A DNA stretch of 64,000 nt from JAKLKS01 sp964370855 (GTDB lineage: Bacteria > Planctomycetota > JAJSAM01 > JAKLKS01), in assembly GCA_964370855.1 (NCBI GenBank), contig CAYJMF010000001.1, positions 176,599-240,598 on the forward strand, written 5' to 3'. Of the stretch, positions 44,936-53,175 are shown one piece after another (the stretch's first letter is position 1; every line of letters begins with the position of its first letter). The translations under genes and the position numbers were made by a program. A model generated the notes under the pieces. That model did not search any database. It was not told the DNA's origin and saw only the letters and a list, made by a program, of their open reading frames with translations.

Positions 44936-45888
44936 CGGGGCGCGGGCACCCGGGCGAGGATCCCCTGGAGGACCGACTCCGCGTTGAGCCCCTCGATCTC
45001 GGCCCCGGCGGCGAGCACGAGCCTGTGCCCGAGGGTCGCCGGGGCGAGCTTCTTCACGTCGTCGGGGAGGACGTAGTCCCGGCCGCTGAGGGCGGCCAGG
45101 GAGCGGGAGGCGGCGGCGAGCATGTTGGCCGCCCGCGTGGAGGCCCCGGCCAGCAGCGACCCGTCCTCGCGGGTGGCGCGCACGAGGTCCACCACGTAGC
45201 CGAGGACCTCGTCGCCGAGGGTGACGCCGGCCACGGCGGCCCGGGCCTCGAGCACGGCGTCGAGCCCGGCCACGGCCTCCACGGGGAAGTCCTCGGGGCG
45301 CGGCATGGCCGTGCGGTGCCCGTGGAGCCGGAGCACCTCGATCTCCGCCTCCCGCGTCGGGTGCCCCACCCGGATGCGGAACAGGAACCGGTCGAGCTGC
45401 GCCTCGGGCAGGGGGTAGGTCCCCTCGAACTCGATGGGGTTCTGGGTCGCGACCACCATGAAGCCCGGGCCGAGGTCGTGGGTCGTCCCGTCGATGGTGA
45501 CGGAGCGCTCCTGCATGGCCTGGAGGAGCGCCGCCTGGGTCTTGGGCGGCGTCCGGTTGATCTCGTCGGCGAGGAGGACCTGGGTGAACACCGGGCCCCG
45601 CGACAGGACGAAGACGTTGGTCCGGAAGTCGAAGATGTTCGTGCCCGTCACGTCGCCGGGCATGAGATCCGGCGTGAACTGGATGCGGTTGAACTCCAGG
45701 GAGAGGCAGCGGGCGAAGGTCCTGGCGAGGAGCGTCTTCGCCGTCCCCGGCATCCCCTCGAGGAGGACGTGGCCCTCGCTGAGGAGGGCCACCAGCAGGG
45801 AGTTCACCGCGGCCTCGTGGCCGACGATGACGCGGCGCACCTGCCCCCGGATGCGGTCCCCCAGGGAGCGGACGGTCTCAAGATCCAC
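44932..45888 (-). CDS. MoxR family AAA+ ATPase
   Basis: The protein has 318 residues. Walker A GMPGTAKT (45-52), Walker B VLLADEINRTPPKTQAALLQ (about 104-123), sensor 1 ATQNP and the arginine-containing sensor 2 region are all visible, with the MoxR signature FTPDLMPGDVTG. MoxR ATPases act as chaperones with DUF58/vWA proteins. The gene overlaps the DUF4350 gene upstream by 11 nt and the DUF58 gene downstream by 4 nt, indicating one transcript. Confidence 0.9.
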   Translation of the reverse strand: MDLETVRSLGDRIRGQVRRVIVGHEAAVNSLLVALLSEGHVLLEGMPGTAKTLLARTFARCLSLEFNRIQFTPDLMPGDVTGTNIFDFRTNVFVLSRGPVFTQVLLADEINRTPPKTQAALLQAMQERSVTIDGTTHDLGPGFMVVATQNPIEFEGTYPLPEAQLDRFLFRIRVGHPTREAEIEVLRLHGHRTAMPRPEDFPVEAVAGLDAVLEARAAVAGVTLGDEVLGYVVDLVRATREDGSLLAGASTRAANMLAAASRSLAALSGRDYVLPDDVKKLAPATLGHRLVLAAGAEIEGLNAESVLQGILARVPAPR

Positions 45889-47107
45889 GGGTCATCTCCT
45901 TTCTCCAGCGATGGACTTCCCCCGCGGCCCGGAGGATCTCCCGGGCCGCCCCCTTCCCCCGCGCCGCGGTGGCCTCCTTCACCCTCTCCGCGAGGGCGGT
46001 GGCCGTGAGGGACGCGCCCCGCGCCCCGGCGACGGCGTCGAGGCGGGCAACGGATTCCGCGGAGCCCGGCGACCCCGGCGCGGCGAGGGCCTCGGCCACG
46101 GCAACCCGGACGAAGCGGTGGTAGAGCACGAGCACGTGGGCGGAGTGGCCCCCGGCCTGGAGGAGCCGGGCGGTGTTGTCCACGAGGAACGCCTTCCCGG
46201 CGGCCAGGGCGGGGCTCTCCGGCAGGGGCGCACCGAAGCGGACGCCGGCGGCCCAGGCGAGGAGCCCCGCGGCGAAGAGCCCGTGGAGGCTGACCAGGGC
46301 GAGGGGGAAGCCGAGGAGCTCCCGCCAGAGGGAGGAGGAGCGGCGGAACCCGTGGAGGGTCTCGTCGATGATGACGGCGCCCCTCCCCCCGCGGAGATCC
46401 TCGAGGACGGCCACGGCGAGGACGGCGTTCTCCCCGGACCCGAGCCCGTGGTTGGCGAGAACGTCGGGGTCGGAGAGGAGGAGGAGCCGCCTCTCCTCCC
46501 CGCCGGGATGGGGGACCTCGGCGAGGAGGACCCCCTCGGCGCAGCGGACGAGGGAGCGGAACCCCCCGCCGGCCTCGTCCATGAGCTGGGCCGCCCGGAG
46601 CCGGGGCACGGCGCCGAAGTCCGATTCCCACCCGGTCCCTCCCCCCGCGACGAGGCGGAGCCGGGCCGCCGGGAACAGCTCCCGGGCCACGCCCCCGGGG
46701 GTCTCCGGCGGGAGGGTCTCGACCTCCTCCACCCAGTCCTCGCGGGCGAAGTGGGTGGAGCCGGTCCACTTCGGGAGGACGAGGAGGGCGGCGCGGGATT
46801 CGGCGATCATCGCGCGCAGGCCCTCCGTCGAGGAGGGCTCGGCGACGACGAGCACCCCGCCCGCGGAGGCGCGCCGCCCCGAGGCGTCCCGGCTGACGAG
46901 GAGGGGGAGGCCGAGGCGGCGGAGCACCTCCGCGAAGGCGGAGTGGCCGAGGGCCGAGGGGCTGAAGGAGCTCGGCCCCCAGGAGGGGCGGGAGCCGAGC
47001 TCACCGCCGAACACGGAGAAGAGGATCCCCGCGGCCATGGACAGGAGGGAGAGGCCGACGAGCCAGACCACGGTCCTGCGCGCGAAGGGCTCCTCCGGCT
47101 CCTTCAT
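45878..47107 (-). CDS. DUF4350 family membrane protein
   Basis: The protein has 409 residues. N-terminal helix at about 12-30 (TVVWLVGLSLLSMAAGIL) and another hydrophobic pair near residue 280 (ALVSLHGLFAAGLLAWAAG). Between them lies a Rossmann-like extracytoplasmic region with LLLLSDPDVLANHGLG and AVIIDETLHGF, characteristic of DUF4350 proteins in MoxR operons. The ATG overlaps the DUF4129 stop (ATGA), and the end overlaps the MoxR start by 11 nt. The protein probably binds an unknown ligand. Confidence 0.75.
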   Translation of the reverse strand: MKEPEEPFARRTVVWLVGLSLLSMAAGILFSVFGGELGSRPSWGPSSFSPSALGHSAFAEVLRRLGLPLLVSRDASGRRASAGGVLVVAEPSSTEGLRAMIAESRAALLVLPKWTGSTHFAREDWVEEVETLPPETPGGVARELFPAARLRLVAGGGTGWESDFGAVPRLRAAQLMDEAGGGFRSLVRCAEGVLLAEVPHPGGEERRLLLLSDPDVLANHGLGSGENAVLAVAVLEDLRGGRGAVIIDETLHGFRRSSSLWRELLGFPLALVSLHGLFAAGLLAWAAGVRFGAPLPESPALAAGKAFLVDNTARLLQAGGHSAHVLVLYHRFVRVAVAEALAAPGSPGSAESVARLDAVAGARGASLTATALAERVKEATAARGKGAAREILRAAGEVHRWRKEMTRGS

Positions 47108-47838
47108 GATCCGCCCCGGGCGAGGGCGGCGTGGAGGGAGACGCAGCGGGCGCGGCAGCCGTCGAAGAGGCCGCGGTCCGCGGGGCGCCCGCCGAAGAGG
47201 ACCGGCTCCGCGCTCCGCACGAGGGCGTCGAGGTCCGCCGCCGGCCCCGCCGGGACGCCGGGCTCGGCGGCGATCTCCCGGCTCGTGGCGTTCTGCGGGA
47301 AGGGCCGCGCGCGCGCGGAGCGGACGTCGGCGAGGGCGAGGAGGAGGAGGGCGTGGACCGCCTCCTCGAAGCGCCCCTCCCCGGCGAGTCCGTCGGCGGC
47401 GGCGAGGGGGGGCGGCGGGGCGGGGGCTACGGGGGCCGGCGCCGCCGCCGCCGCGGGGGCCGCGGGGATCGCCGCGCGGGGGGCGCGCCGGGAGCGGAGG
47501 AGGGCGACGGCGGAGAGGACGGCGACGATGGCGAGGATCGTCCAGAGGAGGGCCCGGAGGACGAGGAGGAGGGGTTCGTGGTCCACGGGGCGGTACGTGG
47601 AGGGGTCCGGCATGCGATGCCGGGAGGAGTCCCTCCGGGGCCGATCCGCCGGCGCCTCCTCCGGGGGCGGCTCCTCCTCCTTGAGGTCGAGGATCTCCTG
47701 CCGGCCTCCCCCGGAGAGGACCTCCCGGGTCGCCTCCCGCACGACCGCGGGCTCCGACCCGTCGGCGGCGGGGGCGGGGGCGGGGGATGCGGCCGCCGCG
47801 AGGGCCAGGACCAGGACGAGGGCGCCGGGACATCCCAT
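47104..47838 (-). CDS. DUF4129-like membrane protein
   Basis: The protein has 244 residues. Signal peptide MGCPGALVLVLALAAAASPA. An acidic/proline-rich region follows, then a hydrophobic span (about 95-113, LLLVLRALLWTILAIVAVL). A Pro/Ala linker leads to a C-terminal helical domain with the pattern of DUF4129 (GRFEEAVHALLLLALADV and REIAAE), which typically is membrane-proximal in MoxR operons. ATG 47838 is chosen because it begins the signal peptide, and a start at 47880 would add 14 residues. It is the first gene of the operon. Confidence 0.65.
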   Translation of the reverse strand: MGCPGALVLVLALAAAASPAPAPAADGSEPAVVREATREVLSGGGRQEILDLKEEEPPPEEAPADRPRRDSSRHRMPDPSTYRPVDHEPLLLVLRALLWTILAIVAVLSAVALLRSRRAPRAAIPAAPAAAAAPAPVAPAPPPPLAAADGLAGEGRFEEAVHALLLLALADVRSARARPFPQNATSREIAAEPGVPAGPAADLDALVRSAEPVLFGGRPADRGLFDGCRARCVSLHAALARGGS

Positions 47839-47908
47839 GGGCGGGATGGTACTCCCCTCCCGCGCCGCCGTGCCACCCATCCCCCCCCGGAAACCGTGAT
47901 GGCCGGGA

Positions 47909-47930
47909 GTGTATCCTTTTGTGATACACT
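47909..47930. promoter_or_regulatory. Inverted repeat GTGTATC-N7-GATACAC with extended -10
   Basis: Perfect 7-bp arms (47909-47915 and 47923-47929) with the loop CTTTTGT. On the plus strand TGATACACT (47922-47930) looks like an extended -10 (TGN-TATAAT type), so this may be the promoter and operator for the LRR gene. Symmetry would allow a minus-strand promoter for the DUF4129 operon as well. Confidence 0.5.
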
Positions 47931-48064
47931 AGCGGGCAGCCGCCGGCGGGGGAACCGGTACGGAGGACGGGGGCGGAGCCCGCCGGATCGGGAATTGCGT
48001 GCTCCCCTCGCGGATTCCCCGTGCCGGACGGCACGGGCGGACGTTTCCAAGGTAGGAGGCTCTC

Positions 48065-49099
48065 CTGTTCCCGCGGCGCCCCGTCCGGCTCCTCCTTCTC
48101 GGCCCCCTCGCGCTCCTCCTCGCCGCCGGGGCCGCCGCCCCCTCCCCCCCTCCGGGGGCGGGGCGCTTCGATTCCGACCTCCCCCTGGAGGTGGTGGTGG
48201 ACGGGCCGGAGGGGCGACCCCGGGTCCTCGGCACCACCCCGTCACCGGAGAGTGACGGCGTCCCGTTGCCCGCCGGTGACGACTGGTGGGTCCGCCCCCG
48301 CCGGGGCGTGTTCCGGGACTCCGACTGGAGGCTCCTGGCCCGGGAGATCGAGGAGCGGGGGATCCCCGGCCTCGAGACGAAGGGCGCCGAGATCACGCCC
48401 CTCGAGGCGATCGCCTTCCTCGCCGTGACACGGCTCCGGCGCCTCGATCTCCGGGTCGCCCGGCGCCCCGGCTTCGCCCTCGCCTGCTTCCGCAACTGCG
48501 GCGACCTCCGGACCCTCATCCTCGAGTCCGCGCCCCGCAACGATCGCGGGGAGCCCCTCCTGCACCGGTTCCCCCGCCTCCGGCGGCTGGTCATGCCCGC
48601 CACCGGGGAGGACCTGCAGGAGCTCGCGCCACTCCTGGAGCTGGAGCACCTCGACCTGACCCCCTCCCCGCCCGATCGGGGCCTCCTCGGCCGCCTGCCA
48701 CCCCTTCCCGTCCTCCGCGAGCTGCGACTCGACGGGTCCCGGGTCGACGACGGGGACCTGGCCGCCCTCCGGGTCCTTCCCGCCCTCAAGGTCCTCGGCC
48801 TCAGCCACTGCCGCGACATCACGGGGAAGGGACTCGCGCACCTCGCCGCGCTCCCCCGTCTCCGCGTCCTCGAGATGGAGGTATGGGACGGCTGGTTCAC
48901 CTGCGGCACCTGCGGCCGCCGCGTCGTGCGGTGGAAGGGAACCCCCTGGACCCGCCTGAAGGACGGCGCGCTGAAGGAGCTGGCGCGGATCCCCACCCTC
49001 GAGCGGGTCGTCCTCCGCGGCCAGCCCTTCTCCGCGAAGGCGGTGGCGGCGCTCCGGCTTGCGCTCCCCCGGTGCACCGTCCTGTGGGAAGCGCCCTGA
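48065..49099 (+). CDS. Exported leucine-rich-repeat protein, likely CTG start
   Basis: The protein has 344 residues. The downstream GTG at 48191 would remove a clear signal peptide. The frame continues upstream to CTG 48065, 5 bases after AGGAGG (48054-48059), with no ATG, GTG or TTG between. The signal is then LFPRRPVRLLLLGPLALLLA. The body has about six leucine-rich repeats (LRELRLDGSRVDDGDLAALR, LKVLGLSHCRDITGKGLAHL). A CxxC pair occurs in WFTCGTCGRRVVRW. LRR proteins usually mediate protein binding. A palindromic promoter/operator lies at 47909-47930. Confidence 0.7.
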   Translation: MFPRRPVRLLLLGPLALLLAAGAAAPSPPPGAGRFDSDLPLEVVVDGPEGRPRVLGTTPSPESDGVPLPAGDDWWVRPRRGVFRDSDWRLLAREIEERGIPGLETKGAEITPLEAIAFLAVTRLRRLDLRVARRPGFALACFRNCGDLRTLILESAPRNDRGEPLLHRFPRLRRLVMPATGEDLQELAPLLELEHLDLTPSPPDRGLLGRLPPLPVLRELRLDGSRVDDGDLAALRVLPALKVLGLSHCRDITGKGLAHLAALPRLRVLEMEVWDGWFTCGTCGRRVVRWKGTPWTRLKDGALKELARIPTLERVVLRGQPFSAKAVAALRLALPRCTVLWEAP

Positions 49100-49116
49100 G
49101 GGGACGCGCGCTCCCC
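49100..49116. repeat. Minimal remnant of the GGGGACG element
   Basis: GGGGACGCGCGCTCCCC follows the TGA at 49097-49099 directly and is followed by the stop of the convergent gene (49118-49120). It can form a hairpin with GGGGA/TCCCC. It could be an internal-deletion derivative of the long palindrome, here too between convergent stop codons. Confidence 0.5.
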
Positions 49117-49117
49117 G

Positions 49118-49591
49118 CTACAGCCCCGGAAGGGTCATGGCCCGGCGTAGGCGATCGCCGAAGCGTCCGACGAGCGCCTCCACGAAGGGGAGCAGGTGGG
49201 CGGCGAAGTCCTGGAGGCGGAACTTCACGGTCCGCCCGTCGCGGGTGCGGAAGCGGAACCGCAGGACGACCACGGGCCCCTTCCCGAAGACCTCGCCGCG
49301 GCCGGCGAGGGGAGCGCCCGGGTACCACATGCGCCGCACGATCACCTCCCCCACCTCGTCGAGGAGGACGGAGGGCCCCGCGCGCTCCCCGTCGAAGCGG
49401 AACATCCGCCGGTCCGTGAGGACGACGCCCCGCTCCCCGCAGGAGGTCCAGGTGTCGTCGACCGCCGCCGCCACCGTCTCCCCGGCGTCGAGCCTCCCCT
49501 TCCCGCGGAGGAACGCCTCCACGCCGGGCAGGTCCTCGTTCGGCTCCCGCGCGACGACCCCCAGGATCCGCCGGATGCGATCTTCGGTCAT
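49118..49591 (-). CDS. Small protein with a PH-like domain
   Basis: The protein has 157 residues, soluble. After a short helical N-terminus the core GVVLTDRRMFRFDG, VLLDEVGEVIVRRM and VVVLRFRFRTRDGRTVKFRL form the alternating strands of a bacterial PH-like domain. Function is unknown, possibly membrane or peptide binding. The start at 49591 is chosen because an upstream frame would run into the next gene's coding region on the other strand. It is convergent with the LRR gene. Confidence 0.55.
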   Translation of the reverse strand: MTEDRIRRILGVVAREPNEDLPGVEAFLRGKGRLDAGETVAAAVDDTWTSCGERGVVLTDRRMFRFDGERAGPSVLLDEVGEVIVRRMWYPGAPLAGRGEVFGKGPVVVLRFRFRTRDGRTVKFRLQDFAAHLLPFVEALVGRFGDRLRRAMTLPGL

Positions 49592-49655
49592 GGCGGGAAT
49601 TCTACGCCCCGGCGCGCGGGGGCGGCGCCGGTTAGGATCCCCGTGGAGGTGGACC

Positions 49656-51353
49656 TTGCTCCGGGGAATCGCGCTCTCTCTCGTCGCCCTCTGTGCCGCC
49701 GCCCCCGCGGCCCCCGCGGGGGAGGAACCGCCGGCCCCCGCGAGGTACGAGGGCCGCACCGCCGCGGAGTGGATCCCGGGACTCTCCTCCGAAGACGTCG
49801 GTGCCCGCAAGAAGGCGGCCTACGCCCTGTGGAACCTCGGCGCCGCCGCCGGGGAGGCGGCCGCCGCCCTCGTCCGCGCGCTCGAGGACGCCGACCCCTA
49901 CGTCCGCTCGACTTCGGCCAAGGCCGTGGACCGGATCGGAGCGGAGGCGGTGCGACCGGTGCTCCCGGAGATCACGGCCTTGATCCTCGACTCCCGGCAG
50001 GAGGTGCGCCGCGAGGCGGCGGCCCTGCTGTGGCGCCTCGGCCCCCTTGCGGGCGAGATCGTCCCTGGGCTCGTGAAGGGGCTCGCCTCCACGGACCCCG
50101 TGGTGCGCGCCAACGCTGCCGGGGCCCTGGGCCACGCCGGGGCGGCGGCGGAGCCGGCGGCCGGCGCCCTCGCGGGGCTCCTCGGCGACAGGGAGGAGCA
50201 GGTCCGGACGTGGGCCGCGCAGGCCCTCGCCCGCATCGACCCCCCGGCCGCCTTCGCGTCGGAACGGGCGGAGGTCCGCCTGGCCGCGCTCCAGTGCTGG
50301 GGGGAGATGTTCGACCAGAGCGGAGCCTGGAAGCGCCCGGAGATCGTCGAGGGCGTGCTCCGCTGCACGAAGGACTCCAACGAGCAGGTGCGCGGCTGGG
50401 CCATGCACGCGCTGGACAACTTCGCCTGTTTCGCCGGCGCGGAGGCTCCCGCGGCGTGGCTGGAGATCTTCCGGCGGACCCTCGAGAAGGAGCGCGTCCC
50501 CGCCATCAGGGCGACCGCGGCCTTCGGCCTCGCACGCTACAAGGAGCACGCCTCCGAGGTGATCCCCCTGCTGACGGCGGCGACGGACTGCGACGAGCCC
50601 GAGGTGGAGCGGGCGGCGATCCTCGGGCTGGGCTGGTTCCGGGAGAAGGCGCGCCCGGCCCTGCCGGCCATCCTCGCGTGCTTCAGGAGCGGGGACCCGG
50701 AGACCCGGGACGCCGCCGCCGTCGCCCTCGGGGCCATCGGGGAGGGGTCGGAGCCTGTGATCGACGCCCTCGTGGAGATGCTGGAGAGCGACAGCCGGTT
50801 CGGACCCCGCAACGCCGCCGCGTCCCTCGCCATCGTCGGGAAGGGGTCGGCCCGGGCGGGAGCGGCCCTCGCGGCCGTGATGAACGACGGGGAGGAGGAC
50901 CCCTACCTGCGCGCGGACGCGGCGCGGGCCCTCGGTGAGATCGGCGGAGCCGGAGCGCTCGCCGGACTGACCGCCTGGTTCGAGAGGGACCCCGAGGCCC
51001 CGGCCCAGGTCGCGGGAGCCCTCTGCAAGCTCGGGTCGCCGCTGGCCTCGAAGGCGATCGCCCGGCTCGCCGCCCTCGCCGCGGATCCGGAGAACCCCTA
51101 CATGGCCCTCGCCACCATCCGGGAACTCGGCCCCGGGGCCGCCGCCGCGGTCCCCGCCGTGGCGGCCCTCCTCGGCGCGCCCGACCTCAACATCCGCCTC
51201 TCCGCCGCGAGCACGCTCCAGGCCCTCGGCCCCGCGGCGAAGGAGGCGCTCCCCGCCCTGGAGGCCGCCGCGAAGGACGGGAACGCCGGCGTGGCCGCCG
51301 CCGCGAAGAGGGCCCTCGATGTGATCCGGGGCGGCGAACCTCCCGCCAGGTAG
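49656..51353 (+). CDS. Exported HEAT-repeat protein
   Basis: The protein has 565 residues, starting at TTG 49656 with GGAGG (49644-49648) upstream. Signal peptide LLRGIALSLVALCAAAPAAP. About a dozen HEAT/PBS-lyase-like helical repeats follow (for example DVGARKKAAYALWNLG, DPVVRANAAGALGHAG, DPETRDAAAVALGAIG). These form superhelical binding scaffolds. No catalytic residues. It is a stand-alone gene between the PH-like and a carboxypeptidase-regulatory-like gene. Confidence 0.8.
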   Translation: MLRGIALSLVALCAAAPAAPAGEEPPAPARYEGRTAAEWIPGLSSEDVGARKKAAYALWNLGAAAGEAAAALVRALEDADPYVRSTSAKAVDRIGAEAVRPVLPEITALILDSRQEVRREAAALLWRLGPLAGEIVPGLVKGLASTDPVVRANAAGALGHAGAAAEPAAGALAGLLGDREEQVRTWAAQALARIDPPAAFASERAEVRLAALQCWGEMFDQSGAWKRPEIVEGVLRCTKDSNEQVRGWAMHALDNFACFAGAEAPAAWLEIFRRTLEKERVPAIRATAAFGLARYKEHASEVIPLLTAATDCDEPEVERAAILGLGWFREKARPALPAILACFRSGDPETRDAAAVALGAIGEGSEPVIDALVEMLESDSRFGPRNAAASLAIVGKGSARAGAALAAVMNDGEEDPYLRADAARALGEIGGAGALAGLTAWFERDPEAPAQVAGALCKLGSPLASKAIARLAALAADPENPYMALATIRELGPGAAAAVPAVAALLGAPDLNIRLSAASTLQALGPAAKEALPALEAAAKDGNAGVAAAAKRALDVIRGGEPPAR

Positions 51354-51400
51354 CGGCGGGATTCCGCGGGTCGGCACGGGATTCTCGCGCTGGCGGGACT

Positions 51401-53056
51401 ATGATGCGACTCATGGGTACCCGGGGCGCCTTCCGCTTCGTCGCCGCCGCGGCCGCCCTGCTGGCGGCGGGGGCGGCGGGGCTCCTCGTCATGAGGGGGC
51501 CCGGGGCGGGTCCCGCTCCGCGGGACCCGCCATCCCGTCCGCGCGGGTCTCCTGCCCCCCGGGAGGGGGAACCCCTCCGAATCGCGGACCCTTCGCCGGA
51601 GGACGGCGACCCTTCGAGTCCCCCGGGCGCCGACGGTTCCGCGAGCCGGGGCGCGGGAGAGGGAGCGTTGCCTGCCGGAACCGCCGCGGCTCTAGCCGCC
51701 GGGGAGGGGACCGCCGCCGGAGCCGGACCCGCCCCGTTCCAGTTGACGGACGTGGTCGTCTTCTGGCCCGGGACCGACCTCCCCTCCTCCCCCGCCCTCG
51801 ACCCCGCCACCGGCGACGCCCCCGCCGTCGAGGCGGGCCGCCCTCCTGAGATGGCGCTCTCCGCCTTCGTCGAGGCGCGGGGCTCCGTCGCGAAGGCCGC
51901 GGAGCTCGTCGGCGACCGCCGCCCGGAGCTCGAGGAGGGGGTCCCCGTCTCCATCACCGGCCGCGTCCTCGAGGCCGACGGCGGCGCCCCCGTCGTCGGC
52001 GCGACGGTGCTCCTCACCTCCACCTTCTACGTCCGCCGCTACTTCTACGACCACCACCTCCGCGAGGTCGCCCGCGCCGAGACCGACGCCGACGGGAACT
52101 ACGGGATCGAGCGCCTCAACGTGGATCCCGCCCACTTCGGGAAGGGGGGCCGCCTCCACCTCACGGTCACGGCGCCGGACCACGCGCCGGCGCTGGCCGT
52201 CCCGCTCTCCTCCGTCACCCCCGGCATCGCCAACCGCCTCCGCGACGTCGCCCTCGACGCCGCCCCGGAGACCGTCGCGGGCCGCGTCCTCGACTTCGAG
52301 GCCGGCCTCCCCGTCGTCGGCGCGCGCATCCTCGCCACGGGCGCCATCGACCCCGTCTCCTACCCCAAGGACGAGCGCCCCGCGCTCTTCGTCGGCGCAC
52401 CGGAGACCGTCACCGACGCCGGGGGGCGCTTCACGCTCACGGGACTCGGGCGGGGCGTGCAGTTCCTCTCCGCCCACGGCGGGGACGACTGCCTCGGGCG
52501 GGAGGCGGTGATGCTCCCCCGCGGGACGGAGGTCGTGCTCCGGGTGCGGGCCATCCGCGGGCGCATCGAGGGGACCACCGTGGACGCCGAGGGGAACCCC
52601 GTCGCCCTCGTCACCGTCGAGGGGGGCGGCAACTCCACCCACTCCTTCGCCGACGGGCGGTTCACCCTGGAGAACTTCCGGGGGGACGCCGTCACCATCC
52701 GCTTCACCCATCCCGACTTCCCGCCCGTGGTCCTGCGCGACGTGAAGGACGGCACCGCGGGGCTCGTCGTGGCCATGGAGCGCCCGCGCCCTCGCATCGT
52801 GCTCGAGGTCCGCGACCGCGACACCGGCGAGCCGGTCCCGAGGATCCGGACGGAACTCCTCTACGAGGAGGGCGCCGAGCGCCCCGCCGCCACCTCGCCG
52901 GAGCGCCTCGCCGCCGACGGCCGCTACCCCCTCCGCGTTCCCGCCGGCGCCGTCGGGATCCGCGTCGCCGCCGACGGCGGGAGGACGGCGGAGGTCTCCT
53001 TCGCCGGCCGCGTCGAGGAGGAGGTCGTCCCCGTCCTCCTCGCCCCAGGGGAGTGA
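51401..53056 (+). CDS. Membrane-anchored carboxypeptidase-regulatory-like protein
   Basis: The protein has 551 residues. Signal anchor about 10-32 (FRFVAAAAALLAAGAAGLLV), then about 110 residues of low-complexity Pro/Ala/Gly. A region with PFQLTDVVVFWPGTDL follows, then four to five beta-sandwich units such as SITGRVLEADGGAPVVGATV and GRVLDFEAGLPVVGARI. Starts at 51401, 51404 and 51413 are all possible. Its TGA is followed within three bases by a diverged GGGGACG palindrome. Confidence 0.7.
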   Translation: MMRLMGTRGAFRFVAAAAALLAAGAAGLLVMRGPGAGPAPRDPPSRPRGSPAPREGEPLRIADPSPEDGDPSSPPGADGSASRGAGEGALPAGTAAALAAGEGTAAGAGPAPFQLTDVVVFWPGTDLPSSPALDPATGDAPAVEAGRPPEMALSAFVEARGSVAKAAELVGDRRPELEEGVPVSITGRVLEADGGAPVVGATVLLTSTFYVRRYFYDHHLREVARAETDADGNYGIERLNVDPAHFGKGGRLHLTVTAPDHAPALAVPLSSVTPGIANRLRDVALDAAPETVAGRVLDFEAGLPVVGARILATGAIDPVSYPKDERPALFVGAPETVTDAGGRFTLTGLGRGVQFLSAHGGDDCLGREAVMLPRGTEVVLRVRAIRGRIEGTTVDAEGNPVALVTVEGGGNSTHSFADGRFTLENFRGDAVTIRFTHPDFPPVVLRDVKDGTAGLVVAMERPRPRIVLEVRDRDTGEPVPRIRTELLYEEGAERPAATSPERLAADGRYPLRVPAGAVGIRVAADGGRTAEVSFAGRVEEEVVPVLLAPGE

Positions 53057-53058
53057 GA

Positions 53059-53175
53059 GGGGAAGCGCACCGCTTCCTCGCTGTTCACTTCCCCGCGGAC
53101 GACCCCGGCGGCGGGAACCAGGCATCCGGTTCCCCGTCGGAAATGCGGAGACGTGGAACGGTGGTGCGCGTCCCC
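53059..53175. repeat. GGGGACG palindrome copy 7 (diverged GCGCACC subtype)
   Basis: The left end GGGGAAGCGCACCGCTTCCT and the right end GGTGGTGCGCGTCCCC with the central CGGCGGCGGGAACCAGGCAT identify a diverged relative of copies 5 and 6. Pairing is imperfect. The C-terminal codons of the convergent rhomboid gene (53085-53175) are inside the element. Confidence 0.75.

Noticed and set aside
49656..51353. Regularly spaced repeats that might be a CRISPR array
   Set aside because: They are degenerate codons for HEAT repeats. No identical direct repeats with unique spacers were seen anywhere in the window.
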